A stretch of DNA of 64,000 nucleotides from CALFBG01 sp045110315. GTDB taxonomy: Bacteria > Bacteroidota > Bacteroidia > Chitinophagales > Saprospiraceae. A program made the translations under genes and the position numbers. The notes beneath the pieces were generated by a model. It made no database searches, was not told the origin of the DNA, and was given only the letters and a program-made list of their open reading frames with translations. The DNA is taken from positions 12,286 to 76,285 of the forward strand of contig JBGCFY010000134.1 in the NCBI GenBank assembly GCA_045110315.1, in the 5' to 3' direction. Positions 25,501 through 27,556 of the stretch are shown piece after piece (within the stretch, counting starts at the first letter, position 1; each line of letters starts with the position of its first letter).

Positions 25501-26556
25501 CATCGGCTCATAGTTGACTACCACATCAAAAATTTGGGTGCGTCCATGTGCTAATAAATGTAATGCTCGGTTTAAATGACTAATTGGATAATTCTGATAA
25601 CGATAGTCTGATCGTTGTTGTCTTTTTACCGCTTGGATTAAATCTTTTAGTAATTGTTCGGGTTGATAATCTGATTTAAAAGGGATTAGTCCGGAGAACA
25701 TTCCCGCTAAATTTCTTTGGATGCGATTGCGGCGTTTATGGATAGGAATACCTAGTGTCAAATTGTTCGTAGCTGTGATTCGACCGAAATAGATGGTAAG
25801 GGCGGCAATTGTCAACTGTTGCAAACTCGTTCCCGTCGCTTTGGCTAGCTGATCGAAAGCCGTTCTTGTGGTTGTAGGAATTTCTAAAGAAAACCGACCA
25901 GACTGCTGTTCGGTATGCGCCCTATATTTTGGAGAAAGCAGTTTTGCTGGAACGGTGTTGAATTGACTTTGCCAATACGTTTCATCTTTGGCGTAAGAAG
26001 TAGCGCTAAGGTATTCAACAGCACCGATAATTTCGGCTTGGTAAGTACCGGGTGCTTTAGTGGTCCATTCTTCTTGGGTAATCCGATGAGAATAATCTTT
26101 CGCTACGTGTTGCATCATGATCGCAAAACCAAAACCATCGGTCATGAGGTGGTGAAAGCGAGAGAATACCCAATATTCTTGTGGTGCAATTTTCAGCAAA
26201 TAGATTTCAAAAAGCTGAACTTGTTGTATATCGAAAGCCTGTTCGAATCTACTTTGCATCCAAGCTTGTGCTACACGAGGAGCATTTAATTCCTTGGAAA
26301 AGTCGAGTTCAGGAATTTCAAATACTAACTTTTCTTCCGCAAAATGACATTGAGGCCTCGCCCCTTGAAAGTCAAACCTTAGTTGAAAAACGTCAAATAC
26401 AGTAGGTAAATCTTTAACTGCATTCACAAAATAATCTTTGTGCAGTTCACCTTTCAAAATGACATAGCCACCTACGTTATAGTGCGGACTATTGACATCT
26501 GTAATTTGATCATAGTATACTTCTTGCTGAGCAAGATGCAAGGGCAATTTATTCAT
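1..26556 (-). CDS. NRPS4: giant multimodular non-ribosomal peptide synthetase (partial, runs off the left edge)
   Basis: This synthetase activates, tethers and condenses amino acids on the phosphopantetheine arms of its T domains. The ATG at 26554-26556 opens a frame with no stop down to position 1, giving 8,852 codons with the 3' end missing. Domain order is C-A-T | C-A-T | C-A-T-E | C-A-T-E | C-A-T | C-A-T | C-A-T-E, ending in the linker before the next C domain. All seven C domains have HHxxxDG, all T domains have the FFxLGGxS serine, and the three E domains have HHLxxDGVSW and EGHGRE motifs. The first C domain starts at residue 1 with no docking domain and resembles that of EntF (LPLHLAQ, HHLMTDGFGF). 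Val, Thr and Leu are read confidently for modules 5-7; modules 1-4 are not assigned. The gene is separated from the upstream oxidoreductase by 1 kb, so it may have its own promoter. Calling it an NRPS is certain; the product is not known. Confidence 0.97.
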   Translation of the reverse strand, partial: MNKLPLHLAQQEVYYDQITDVNSPHYNVGGYVILKGELHKDYFVNAVKDLPTVFDVFQLRFDFQGARPQCHFAEEKLVFEIPELDFSKELNAPRVAQAWMQSRFEQAFDIQQVQLFEIYLLKIAPQEYWVFSRFHHLMTDGFGFAIMMQHVAKDYSHRITQEEWTTKAPGTYQAEIIGAVEYLSATSYAKDETYWQSQFNTVPAKLLSPKYRAHTEQQSGRFSLEIPTTTRTAFDQLAKATGTSLQQLTIAALTIYFGRITATNNLTLGIPIHKRRNRIQRNLAGMFSGLIPFKSDYQPEQLLKDLIQAVKRQQRSDYRYQNYPISHLNRALHLLAHGRTQIFDVVVNYEPMNFAVSMEGLVTEVKHLSATTGNVLPLEIRWCDYGSEQALELKIDYHLDYFTPQEIEILQTRLLFMIGQFEQHLEEKIVALPLLPTTEEEQLATYANLTPRSYPLENSLVGAFEIQAKKTPKNVALVFGTQRYNYAQLNERSNQLADFLRKDFSIGTGDLVAIHLDRSEWMIIAILGVLKTGAAYVPLDQSNPQDRIDYIIQDSACKLVLTAEVLLPFFAQPSAYETHNSQENRVSANALAYLIYTSGSTGKPKGCMIEHHNVLNLIHAQREGFKFTEEEAVLQLSNIAFDASVEQIFLALLSGASLHVISKNLLLDSDQLVSYLEQQQITHLHTIPSLLKTIKVQAYPALKRVVAGGDKCSVELANAWAKYHDFYNEYGPTETTVTSIVYPLAKGTSVEVLNLPIGRPIANTQVFVLNEDGVQLPLGAAGELHIGGAGLAKAYWQRPELTAEKFIDHPFEASAKLYKTGDLVRYEADGNLVFLGRMDEQVKFNGYRIELGEIETVLQTEKTVQQAAVLLQPAQNGEHRLVAYVVLAGTLEKEKLQSYLQSKLPPYMVPSVILELPSLPLNANGKLDKSALVNPELSEVLSNEYLAPQTEMELKLAAIWQVVLGIPKIGIHDNFFELGGHSLHAVRVSSTIKKQLFCEIAVKDIFENPSLATLANWVEQAPKNIVAPIVKVENRPAELPLSFAQERLWFIDKLEGSQQYHMPGVFRINGNLDGLALERAFKKIVARHEILRTIYKEVEEGFVAQEVLENNWQFTLTTVTNQEQLPKEINNFVRQPFDLANDYMLRVKLLQLCQEEYILVIVLHHIAADGWSLAILVNELVKNFSNAATEVLANLPIQYADYALWQKSAVSQQILRNKINYWETQLSGVETLNLSTDFVRPKFQSTQGRLLKYTIPQSLKENLVALAQTQGSTLFMLLLAAFKVLLYRYSGQKDICVGSPVANRTQNETEALIGFFVNTLALRTNWKENPSFLEFLKVVRTTCLDAYAHQEVPFEQIVDRVVGTRDMSRSPIFQVLFTLQNNPDYSIQKLGNLDLVQEDFIEVAAKFDLSVDLLETPTGIELSFEYCTDLFLPATIEQMMLQYEKLLSAIVAKPNQSLDELNLVSDQERALILGLNSTTEGEWFNTGAKDLSNELPINLHFEAIAAQHSTAIAVRHQNIAWSYESLNQSANQVARALQAAGIDAGDFVGVYLERSPYLVSALLGILKAGAVYVPLDTQNPKGRIEKMIQNSEARAVICSTMYLPNLVDIAIDTILCLEETNTPAPTLTLTTTQLITKEEISAYPTTNPENQNQIDSWAYMLYTSGSTGTPKGAISRHNGAMNHLLAEYEDLALADGFRFLQSAGIGSDISVWQILAPLLKAGTLVIIDKYDLLDYDQLLTTLEKEEINLVEFVPSFAKGLIAHIRSLEVPPPLESLQWLMFSGEALPVRLVNAWQSLYPHVNLLNAYGPCEASDDISQYQIKNKLDPKLAQVPIGRSVANMNIVILDKLGKLCPIGIAGEICVTGVGVGAGYRGMPEKTAASFIENPFPELLGTTLYRTGDLGKWQVDGNLVFLGRMDAQVKIRGHRVELGEIGNFLRELAGVAKAHVLVHQENKAPAAVVAFIVVDKKNEASTSEIAISEDQLWEASAEGLPSYMQPTYFCFVDEFPVNLSDKIDERKLITIFKAQAGKVRSRKKQVAPSNAVEKGIAEIWEALLQVTVQSIHDDFFELGGHSLLATRVVSLLRKRFEIELPIKQLFVNPTIASLARYIHTTDASVNVEVLAEIVPTTRPEKIPLSFAQERLWFIDKLEGSIHYHIPIVLNLTGALDIAALEFAFRTIINRHEVLRTVFEEDENGLAYQKILAPLSFDDASSTWKMNYHQAADFSQEKLERYLQAKINQVFDLTQDYTLRAELFHRSENEHQLLLLLHHIASDGWSEAVLVEELQIAYAAKLKNEIPELAHLTVQYADYALWQRNHLAGAILGKKLDYWEQHLEGVQELDTPTDFSRPAIQSTQGDRLQYQLDKELYDQLQRLCRQERVSLFMLLLSVFKILLQRYCQQDDICVGTPIANRTQTAVEPLIGFFVNTLALRSNLSNDPDFLDLLAQIKATTLSAYENQEVPFEKIVDRLSIARDLSRTPIFQIMFALQNNPPAPDLSLGAVDLTIQSTDQFSAKFDLDFDVVETENGLDLTVEYCTDLFRKTTIERLVLHFETLLRAVVANPYQKIASLNMLPATEKESLLGLAAYKNEVWFNQGAQNLANDLPINLRFENIAAAHPESIAVIHGTRRWSYKVVNEKANQIGHSLQQLGIQKGDFVGVYLERTPEFISCLLGILKAGAVYVPLDTQNPTERIETMMEQSEVKVLISSATLLKNIATTTLHAVLVLEGEAPALIASYNKMGLNSLTALEVEQAAKHNLPNQNELRSFAYLLFTSGSTGLPKGAISRHDGALNHLLAEYEALSLSDGFRFLQSAGIGSDISVWQMLGPLLKAGALVIIDKFDLLDYDSLLATIEKTKINVVEFVPSYIWGLMDHIKALENKPALASVEWMLLSGEAVSVKLVNDWKKNYPKIRILNAYGPCEASDDIAQFEVKETLNVNLPRVPIGRPISNMNIFVLDTQDQLSPIGIAGELCVSGVGVGAGYKGMPEKTAESFVTNPFPHTLGDTMYRTGDLARWLEDGNLEFLGRKDNQVKIHGHRVELGEINNLLRQSSKLTEVEVLAHKDQNNKEFLIAFVIVGPTVEQKKIATLELELRENCKVGLPVYMRPTHYCFVEEFPVNLSDKIDANALIKKFFAEGHDKNAISSTKEYLAPRTEIEEKLAVIWQHLLGKDRISIEENFFELGGDSIVTIQVVSRARQVGLQIQPRDIFQYQSIAALAKVVKAQAQPIIGEQGLLTGTSPLLPIQNFYFEKEYEKEAHYNQAVLLQIDKSTSARQLEESLTALVTQHDALRFAYEVKNGVWEQAYTNCTTSLEQLDLTALTGKDFTTALTKNCTVFQTQPQIATGALLKVLWIKTPSTETADRLLIVIHHLAVDGVSWRILLQDLNTALSASFTGTTINLGTKTSSYREWANFLTSYATTKPILAQTQYWKNVAQSYEALPVDKKLKAVAKVKDVAELSMSLDASTTKALLEKTNTAYRTDINDLLLAALAQTLNTWSGQEKIVIGLEGHGREDLTQQLDISNTVGWFTNIYPVVLTTKTTDPAADLIKSVKEQLRSIPTRGMGYGLLRTWHPEETVRTELAAANWDIVFNYLGQLDNVLTATDWFKEAKEAIGKSEGAQNRLSAALELNAFVLNGCLKLTWSFSKLHFYKKTIQQLAKDYFKNLEKLIAHCQTQTTPTWTPNDLGLSSEVSYQALDEFLALPATTLGAAAGASIKEEITSLYPLSPIQEGMLFHSLYDEASAHVYIEQYSFDLGAGLKIDCLQAAWDYVLAQHSILRSAFFCDELAMSVQGVYRSVKMPIAVIDFTKKANKSAAISDFLKTDHQQAFDFSQAPLMRLSLLHLPSGKYKMVWTCHHILLDGWSMPIIMEELLSAYDHYLTQGETASLPTRTEDNFEDYIRYLQARDKFEEEAFWTAYLDGFKQPVLLPFAGNTIHRNKGGNSIGHFSLDFNASMTQQFKTFAQAKHLTINTLVQGVWTMLLAKYTASEDVMFGVTVSGRPSDLNNAEERVGLYINTLPLRAKVSPDAQLFPWLTNLQNEQLLTRSYQYNALGEIQQWVGLRGDLFDSILVFENYPMGAVLSQDWSLKIEDVAVKEQTNYLLTIAVNLTDTLSFTFYYNEDLLAASYVEMIKSHFDQALKQFLIPKVKTIAAVELANSLEKKNLQKNFQAPSQAYPKTKSLVTCFEEQVRQSADRIALVFESKAYRYEELNQLSNQFAQFLIQEFSLQKEDFVALQVERSEWMIIALLGILKTGAAYVPIDIENPKERIDYITKDSNCKLVVNEKLLAQFKAKQTSYDTANLEKEIAADNLAYLIYTSGSTGLPKGCLVEHGGVVNLIYAQQQNFAVTADERILQLSNIAFDASVEQIFLALLSGAALHLIAKTVLLDAEALSNYIQTQKITHLHTVPSLLRTIPVKKYAALQRVISGGDKCSIDLANEWAYYHDFYNEYGPTETSITAIQFKVSAQTVFQGASLPIGKPVANTQVYVLDKQLNRSPIGTVGELYLGGAGVTRGYLHRTDLTAERFVKLPQSKGNKVYRTGDLVRWLPDGNIEFVGRVDDQVKVNGYRIELGEIETAIQNEISVDTCAVLYQENAQGRPQLTAYVVAKENYTTENLGATLKTKLPAYMIPTTILPLAALPLNANGKIDKKELAKLEPTVSSTADFAEAKNELEGSLIIIWEQLLKRSPIGIHDNFFELGGDSIVTIQLVSRIKKAGYHLLPKDVFEHQTIHQLAQAIQKSKHQVIAEQGALTGTAALLPIQHWFFDQTTATPEHFNQGILLATKKSLEEDLLRQAIKAIAVHHDALNFRYQDTTQRYGEPSINLEIVDLTATTTAENLATSTTKVSNQYQRSLNLEKGELMKAVLIKTPDFESQDRLLLVIHHLVVDGVSWRILLDHLETALFALYNNQKIDLGVKTSSFRQWTAALQNYATSSQAMAQLSYWENLSKVTAELPVDFTTAEPQTQQEVARYSLSLDADVTEALLREANQSYHTEINDLLLAALAQTITRWSTQNQVVIGLEGHGREALFTDIDTSNTVGWFTNLYPVALSLETEMSLGDLIKSVKAQLRAIPEKGMAYGALRYLHPDQNVRKKLAHPAASILFNYMGQLDNVVSDSPWFEMAEESAGADTASDFSFAHQFVIGAEVSAGTLQLTWDYATTQYKSETIADLAKTYLNDLTSLIQHCQAKPDTEKTVSDYGLPASIDYRALDQFLNTREENGKLRSTQIDAIYPLSPLQAGMLFHGLFDDEAVAYKEQLSFNLANQIDLIALQRAWSAILQDHTILRSAFFYHELSIPVQVVYREVDLDFAVVDFSEFSEAEQAIRLADYLAEDYQAGFDFSVAPLMRIRLVKLSSQYKMIWTFHHILLDGWSTSILLERLLSYYKAFSQGVALPTRAQEKFEDYIQYVQAQDKFAAADFWKNYLQGFATPSLLPFVDNKKDRNKGATSLSEISLTFEETFTQEIQNFAQANHLTVNTLVQGVWAILLANYTASQDVVFGVTVSGRPTDLAGAEERVGLYINTLALRVNLANFDSIQAYLTDLQKGHTAAREYQYVALNEVQQWSGVQGDFFDSLMVYENYPTQMLGTEDWLLDMDEVAVKEQTNYLLTLMVSLKNQLKIKFSFNDQLLAADYVAMMKQHFELVLHEIVTKGKDQLSALELLSPVEKAQLLVDFNDTVEDYPLGHNLVDLFEAQVKANPKKTALVCGGKKLSYCALNKLANKLAHYLRNEGVQEGTLVGICIDRSLEMVISILGILKAGGVYLPIASDYPQERINYMIDNAQAKFVICNKAYTEIFAGKENLSIIQVEYDWLKINEASKQKLPLSLNAKSKLYVMYTSGSTGKPKGVLIKHQSVVRLIFNRSLNFLDEKTILYQYAPISFDASTFEIWGALLKGGTLVIASPELKSLEGISEELKSEGVNTLWLTAGLFHLAVENYLPFFKGLKYLLSGGDSINATRVQQLLTTHQELVFINGYGPTESTTFATTHRIDDLDQLSLKHNSIGKPIGNTKTYILHPNRTSLAPLACYGELCLAGPGLSLGYIGDEALTAEKFIDNPYGKGDYGKLYRTGDLARWLPNGEIEYLGRIDDQIKLRGYRIELGEIEAVLQQSKLVAQCVVIANADHTGNKQLLAYVRPEQSFDEKALKRYLKSKLPAFMIPSMIIEVPGFSLSANGKIDRKKLPVPDANSLVARHYLAPRNAMENSLVNIWKNLLQLEQIGIRDNFFDLGGHSLLVMRLVAAIRSAFDVALSIRDLFVYNKIEDLAQYISQQKVHAQIPKISNQKRPTTIPLSFAQERLWFIDQLEGSLHYHIPALFKLTGDLEVEALEEAFQAIIERHEILRTVYYENETGELSQWVMESTDRSWTMQRQDCSVTSLAELCEATINRPFNLANDFTIRAELFQISATEHYLLIVLHHIAADGWSVPIFVEEFAAFYEARKAKQKLDLAPLAIQYADYAIWQKEYLEGSILEEKLAYWEQQLQGVAPLNLPTDFKRPAIQRNTGKVLQFDIDPNLSTQLQALAQQEEVTLYMLLLSVFKVLLYKYSGQEDICVGSPVANRVQTEIEPLIGFFVNTLALRSDLSNNPAFKTLLAQVKATSLEAYNNQDVPFEKIVDRLAYNRDRSRTPLFQVLFSLENQTEAVNLALGGLKITPAPFEQDTAKFDLSFQLTQNKSGIVALIEYNTDLFLPETIERMQAHFELLLACVVQNTSVRIDQLQMLSAAEEKQILESFNPKKIIYPKTDTIVDLFERQVRFTPENLAVDFEGTALSYLELDERANQLANYLRGKDVKEDTLVVLCIEPSIEMIISILGILKAGGAYVPIDPTYPKERINYILDDSNAQLVITNEAHRTLLTELVDVELLFVTSFWGNLQKESVSKPTTKLAAGNLAYIIYTSGSTGLPKGVLVEHCNVVSLFRHKPETYDFGSEDVWTMFHSFCFDFSVWEIFGALLHGGKLIVVPKAIARDTSAFADLLVKEKVTVLNQTPGAFYLLQETYLAQQATTNLRYVIFGGEALSPSKLQAWSERYTDCKLINMYGITETTVHVTYKELTAKDIRLGISNIGKSLPNLRCYLLDTSKSLSPIGVLGELYVAGAGVVRGYLNRRKLNAERFIDHPLSEDGKLYRTGDLAKWLPNGDLEYLGRIDNQVKIRGYRIEIGEIETVLQQATAVAQCVVIAHQDINGDPRLIAYVVSEEEFSDTTRQEIQAYLKAQLPEYMLPSLLVELAALPLTPNGKINKKALPQPDFTALRSGKYLAPRNAAEKELAAIWANLLNVEKVGVADNFFELGGHSLLATRLVSAIRKTLGKELKIATLFAHPTVAALAKVLSEQQQSQSVTIEKAIRPAHIPLSFAQERLWFIDQLEGSTHYHIPMVFELGGTVDPVALQAAFVAILERHEVLRTVYKTEAGIAYQEVVELNDRPWELNFVSEELTASALENYIEEELNQAFDLSNDFLLRVSLITQEGGAQVLVIVMHHIASDGWSEPIFLAELQALYQAAKAKVSANLPRLAIQYADFAIWQRSYLNPERLDQQLSFWETQLANLEPLDLLTDFTRPAIQSTSGGHEHFVLNERLAADLRKLAQQEDLTLYMLLLSVFKVLLYKYTGQNDICVGTPIANRTQGELEPLIGFFVNTLAIRTSVDATKTINEFWQEVKKNTLAAYEHQEVPFEKVVDRLVTTRDRSRNPLFQVVFTVDHAKDDAEISLSDLTMKPLAFEQAMAKFELSFNVIDTGKTLNLNVEYGSDLFLPATIQRMVGHFETLLANVLADPASLISELEILDAAEQKILIEEFNASEKTYPEDQTLLGLVETQIAKTPNLPAVVSETETLTYSALDRRANQVAQSLIQQGVQANTLVPICLDRSVDLIISMLAILKVGASYVPLDPQYPSSRIEFILKDTQATHLISTLAYESKLPKGAVEVIFIENTASVSVAPINSSSPATATDIAYVIYTSGSTGQPKGVLVPHRPLVNLIHWHWDQYEVTAASRSTLVAGVGFDASIVEIWPYLAAGGSLYILPEEVRVAPDQLVRFYQENEITHSFVPTVLVSEMVKITRNVALDLKYLLTGGDSLGPIDITGLSYRILNNYGPTESTVVTTIYELQAIDQTRSPLIGKPIHNVKIYLLDQSGHLVPPGVIGELYIGGAGLAKAYLDRPELTEERFITDKFSIEDNARLYKTGDLAYWLPDGSLAFVGRIDHQVKIRAHRIELGEIENAMQQSGLLDKAVVLARSDANGHKRLVAYAVPLKSGETTGLDKTALIAYLKAELPEYMVPAIYIELAELPLTANGKINRKSLPEPNFEKERTNEFVAPQTDLQKMLATVWSNLLQVESISIHDNFFELGGDSIITIQVVSRVKQAGYPLHTRDLFEHQTIAQLAAKIEDAKAVVTGEQGILSGSASLLPIQKWFLAKPNAATVQFNQAALLNLNAAVELETLQATLNAIVAQHDALRFVYHQTADSWEQDYHAPFNSLEVVDWSEVARMDETDLSERIKAVCETAQQSVTIEKGRHFKVVWIKTPANEKDNRLFIVAHHLVIDGVSWRILLEHLALGLQAASEGETIQLGLKSSAYREWTTGLKALSESPRMLAQEKYWTKVQNDFSPLPTDIVPAVDVPVTMESVKAFTVDLSASLTTALLKEVNRAYQTEINDILLSALVQTISEWSGENQITVGLEGHGREDVLPLLDLSNTIGWFTNLYPVSLSIEKSNRNEDGMDKLLKAVKGQLRTIPDKGIGYGVLQYYKNEASASVKPWDITFNYLGQLDNLVNDNPWLSPAKESVGESIGKDFIFENKLELNCAVAAQQLNMSWSYTTLHYHEETIEKLAKRFVLNLTKLIKYCQAKETIEYTVADYGLTGLIDYQALDRFLAV
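4560..7759 (-). other. NRPS4 module 6: C-A-T, predicted L-threonine
   Basis: This is an LCL-type C domain (LSFAQERLWF near 7720, LHHIAADGWS near 7320) with an A domain whose A4 is FDFSVWEIF near 5700. The 278 position is Asn (VLNQTPGAF), and A5 reads NMYGITETTVHV. The pocket DFWNIGMVH is the classic threonine code. The T domain serine is near 4720. A threonine hydroxyl at this position could serve as a lactone nucleophile; that is speculation. Confidence 0.9.
7760..10899 (-). other. NRPS4 module 5: C-A-T, predicted L-valine
   Basis: A DCL-type C domain (YPLSPLQAGMLFHGLFD near 10860, FHHILLDGWS near 10470) follows the module 4 epimerase. A4 is FDASTFEIW near 8920, the 278 position is Trp (NTLWLTAG), and A5 reads NGYGPTESTTFA. 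The pocket DAFWLGGTF is the classic valine code, residue for residue. The T domain reads FFDLGGHS near 7895, with Asp instead of the usual Glu before LGG. Confidence 0.9.
10900..15429 (-). other. NRPS4 module 4: C-A-T-E, pocket DAEHIGEIT
   Basis: The C domain is of the DCL type (YPLSPIQEGMLFHSLYD near 15390, CHHILLDGWS near 14990), fitting the epimerase just before it. A4 is FDASVEQIF near 13470, and the region before A5 reads YHDFYNEYGPTE. Pocket: D A E H I G E I T, the same class as module 1. T domain LGGDS is near 12460. The E domain (about 12290-10980) has HHLVVDGVSW, so a D residue is expected. The amino acid is not assigned. Confidence 0.85.
15430..20199 (-). other. NRPS4 module 3: C-A-T-E, pocket DIWELSADD (D-configured product)
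   Basis: An LCL-type C domain (LSFAQERLWF near 20158, LHHIASDGWS near 19740) is followed by an A domain with GSDISVWQ near 18100 and NAYGPCEASDD near 17810. Pocket: D I W E L S A D D. The T domain has LGGDS near 17010, the usual form before an epimerase. The E domain (about 16860-15520) has HHLAVDGVSW and EGHGRED. The residue should therefore be handed on in the D form. The substrate is the same unassigned class as module 2. Confidence 0.85.
20200..23499 (-). other. NRPS4 module 2: C-A-T, pocket DIWEMSADD (possible diamino acid)
   Basis: This is an LCL-type condensation domain (LSFAQERLWF near 23440, HHIAADGWS near 23060), followed by an A domain and a T domain (serine near 20334). A4 reads GSDISVW and A5 reads NAYGPCEASDD, giving D235 I236 W239 E278 M299 S301 A322 D330 D331. 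E278 and D331 also occur in classic Orn/Dab pockets (DVGEI-type), so a diamino acid is a reasonable guess but unproven. It has close relatives in NRPS4 module 3 and NRPS1 module 1. Confidence 0.83.
23500..26556 (-). other. NRPS4 module 1: C(EntF-like)-A-T, pocket DAEHVGEVT
   Basis: The C domain begins at the N-terminal Met and has HHLMTDGFGF, the EntF form rather than the HHIASDGWS form of the other L-type C domains here. This suggests an unusual donor, for example an acyl or aryl starter (inference). The A domain has A3 YTSGSTGKPKG near 24760 and A4 FDASVEQIF near 24640. Pocket residues D235 A236 E239 H278 V299 G301 E322 V330 T331 match no code I know. Two glutamates suggest a basic or amide side chain. 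The T domain serine is near 23613. Confidence 0.85.
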
Positions 26557-27055
26557 TGTATTTTCTCATTTCTTACAAGTTTTCACTTGAAAGACAGGTT
26601 AATTAACTTTGGTTTCTAATATCAAGATTCGACATTAAATGCTTGCGCAATTTCGTTCAAACACAAAGGAAAGAATGATAATATCAAGCGAAATACTTTT
26701 GATAATATTCGATTTCCCTAACTTTTAGGATTAGAAATTCTGTACACTTATGTCCCTGTGACCCTAGTGGTTACCCATTTTGTATACGGTGGCGTAGTTG
26801 AAATTTTAAAGAGGGTACTATTAAAAATAGTTTGGATTAGTCCATTGCTTAATAAGCTAAATAGTTGATAACGCTACGATATTTTGCTTCCCTTTTTCAT
26901 TGCCATTATTTTGGCGATCAACTTAAAATTGATGTTTGGTGATAAAGTTATTTTGAACAATAGCAGAAACAAAACCTGAGTACCTAAAATATCAACCGAT
27001 TTAAATTACGAAGTATCTAAGACACAGTATGTGTTCAGCGCATTTCTAAAATTCT

Positions 27056-27075
27056 GTCAGTTGACTCCAACTGAC
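27056..27075. repeat. Perfect 8-bp inverted repeat with a 4-base loop
   Basis: The arms gtcagttg and caactgac flank the loop actc. On the minus strand the stem is followed by AGAATTTTAG, a weak U-run. It could be a terminator for transcription arriving from the oxidoreductase gene, or an operator 0.5 kb upstream of NRPS4. The structure is visible in the sequence; the role is a guess. Confidence 0.5.
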
Positions 27076-27462
27076 GAATATGAATTTACGATAAAATAAG
27101 AGCGAAATAATTAGTATAAGAAAACTTAAAAATTGAAATGATGTTCAGTAGGTTTTAAATGAGATACATTGGAACACTCCGCTTTAAGTACGGCTCAGTG
27201 TACTCGTATAATGTCATTATCCAACAACGGTATTTTCGAACTACTACTTAAAGGAGTACAAAGTCACACTCGAACAAATCATTCCTAGGCGACCATTTAC
27301 TGATCATTTCTTTTAATCAATAAAGGATACGTAGTTTTGTTTTTGTACAGCGTGATAAGAACAGTAGTTTAAAGTAAGTAGTTCAAGGAAATTACCCTTA
27401 AGGGGAATAGCCGTAGCCTCCTCTTAAGAAAATTTAATTTCCACGAATAATAGAATAGAACT

Positions 27463-27527
27463 GACTTTACACAAAATCATCTATAAGCTCAATTGCATTG
27501 CAGATAATTTTGTGCATTCATAAAGTC
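27463..27527 (-). terminator. Long stem-loop downstream of the FAD oxidoreductase gene (candidate terminator)
   Basis: The inner arms at 27470-27482 and 27502-27514 pair over 13 bp (cacaaaatcatct with agataattttgtg). The single mismatch becomes a G-U pair in minus-strand RNA. An outer arm (gacttta 27463-27469 with taaagtc 27521-27527) extends the stem across a 6-base bulge. It lies 30 bases after the oxidoreductase stop codon. No clear U-run follows, so it may instead protect the mRNA 3' end. Confidence 0.5.
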
Positions 27528-27528
27528 T

Positions 27529-27544
27529 AATTTATAAAATTGTC
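27529..27544. repeat. 16-bp direct repeat, copy 1 (downstream of the oxidoreductase)
   Basis: The sequence aatttataaaattgtc recurs exactly at 29154-29169, in the same orientation. The two copies bracket only the FAD oxidoreductase gene, 12 bases past its stop and 7 bases before its start. The match ends at the next base on both sides. Confidence 0.8.
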
Positions 27545-27556
27545 AGTCTATTTTAT

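Larger units (their letters stand above)
26557..27556. other. Non-coding interval upstream of NRPS4
   Basis: There is no open frame of useful length on either strand. The stretch is AT-rich and separates the FAD oxidoreductase stop from the NRPS4 start, so it should hold the NRPS4 leader and perhaps its promoter. I found no clear Bacteroidota-type TTTG / TAnnTTTG promoter pair close to the start. It contains two inverted repeats, listed separately (27056-27075 and 27463-27527), and one copy of the 16-bp direct repeat at 27529-27544. Confidence 0.7.

Noticed and set aside
25915..26289. 124-codon plus-strand open frame inside the first C domain of NRPS4
   Set aside because: It is antisense to conserved condensation-domain sequence and has no recognisable motif.
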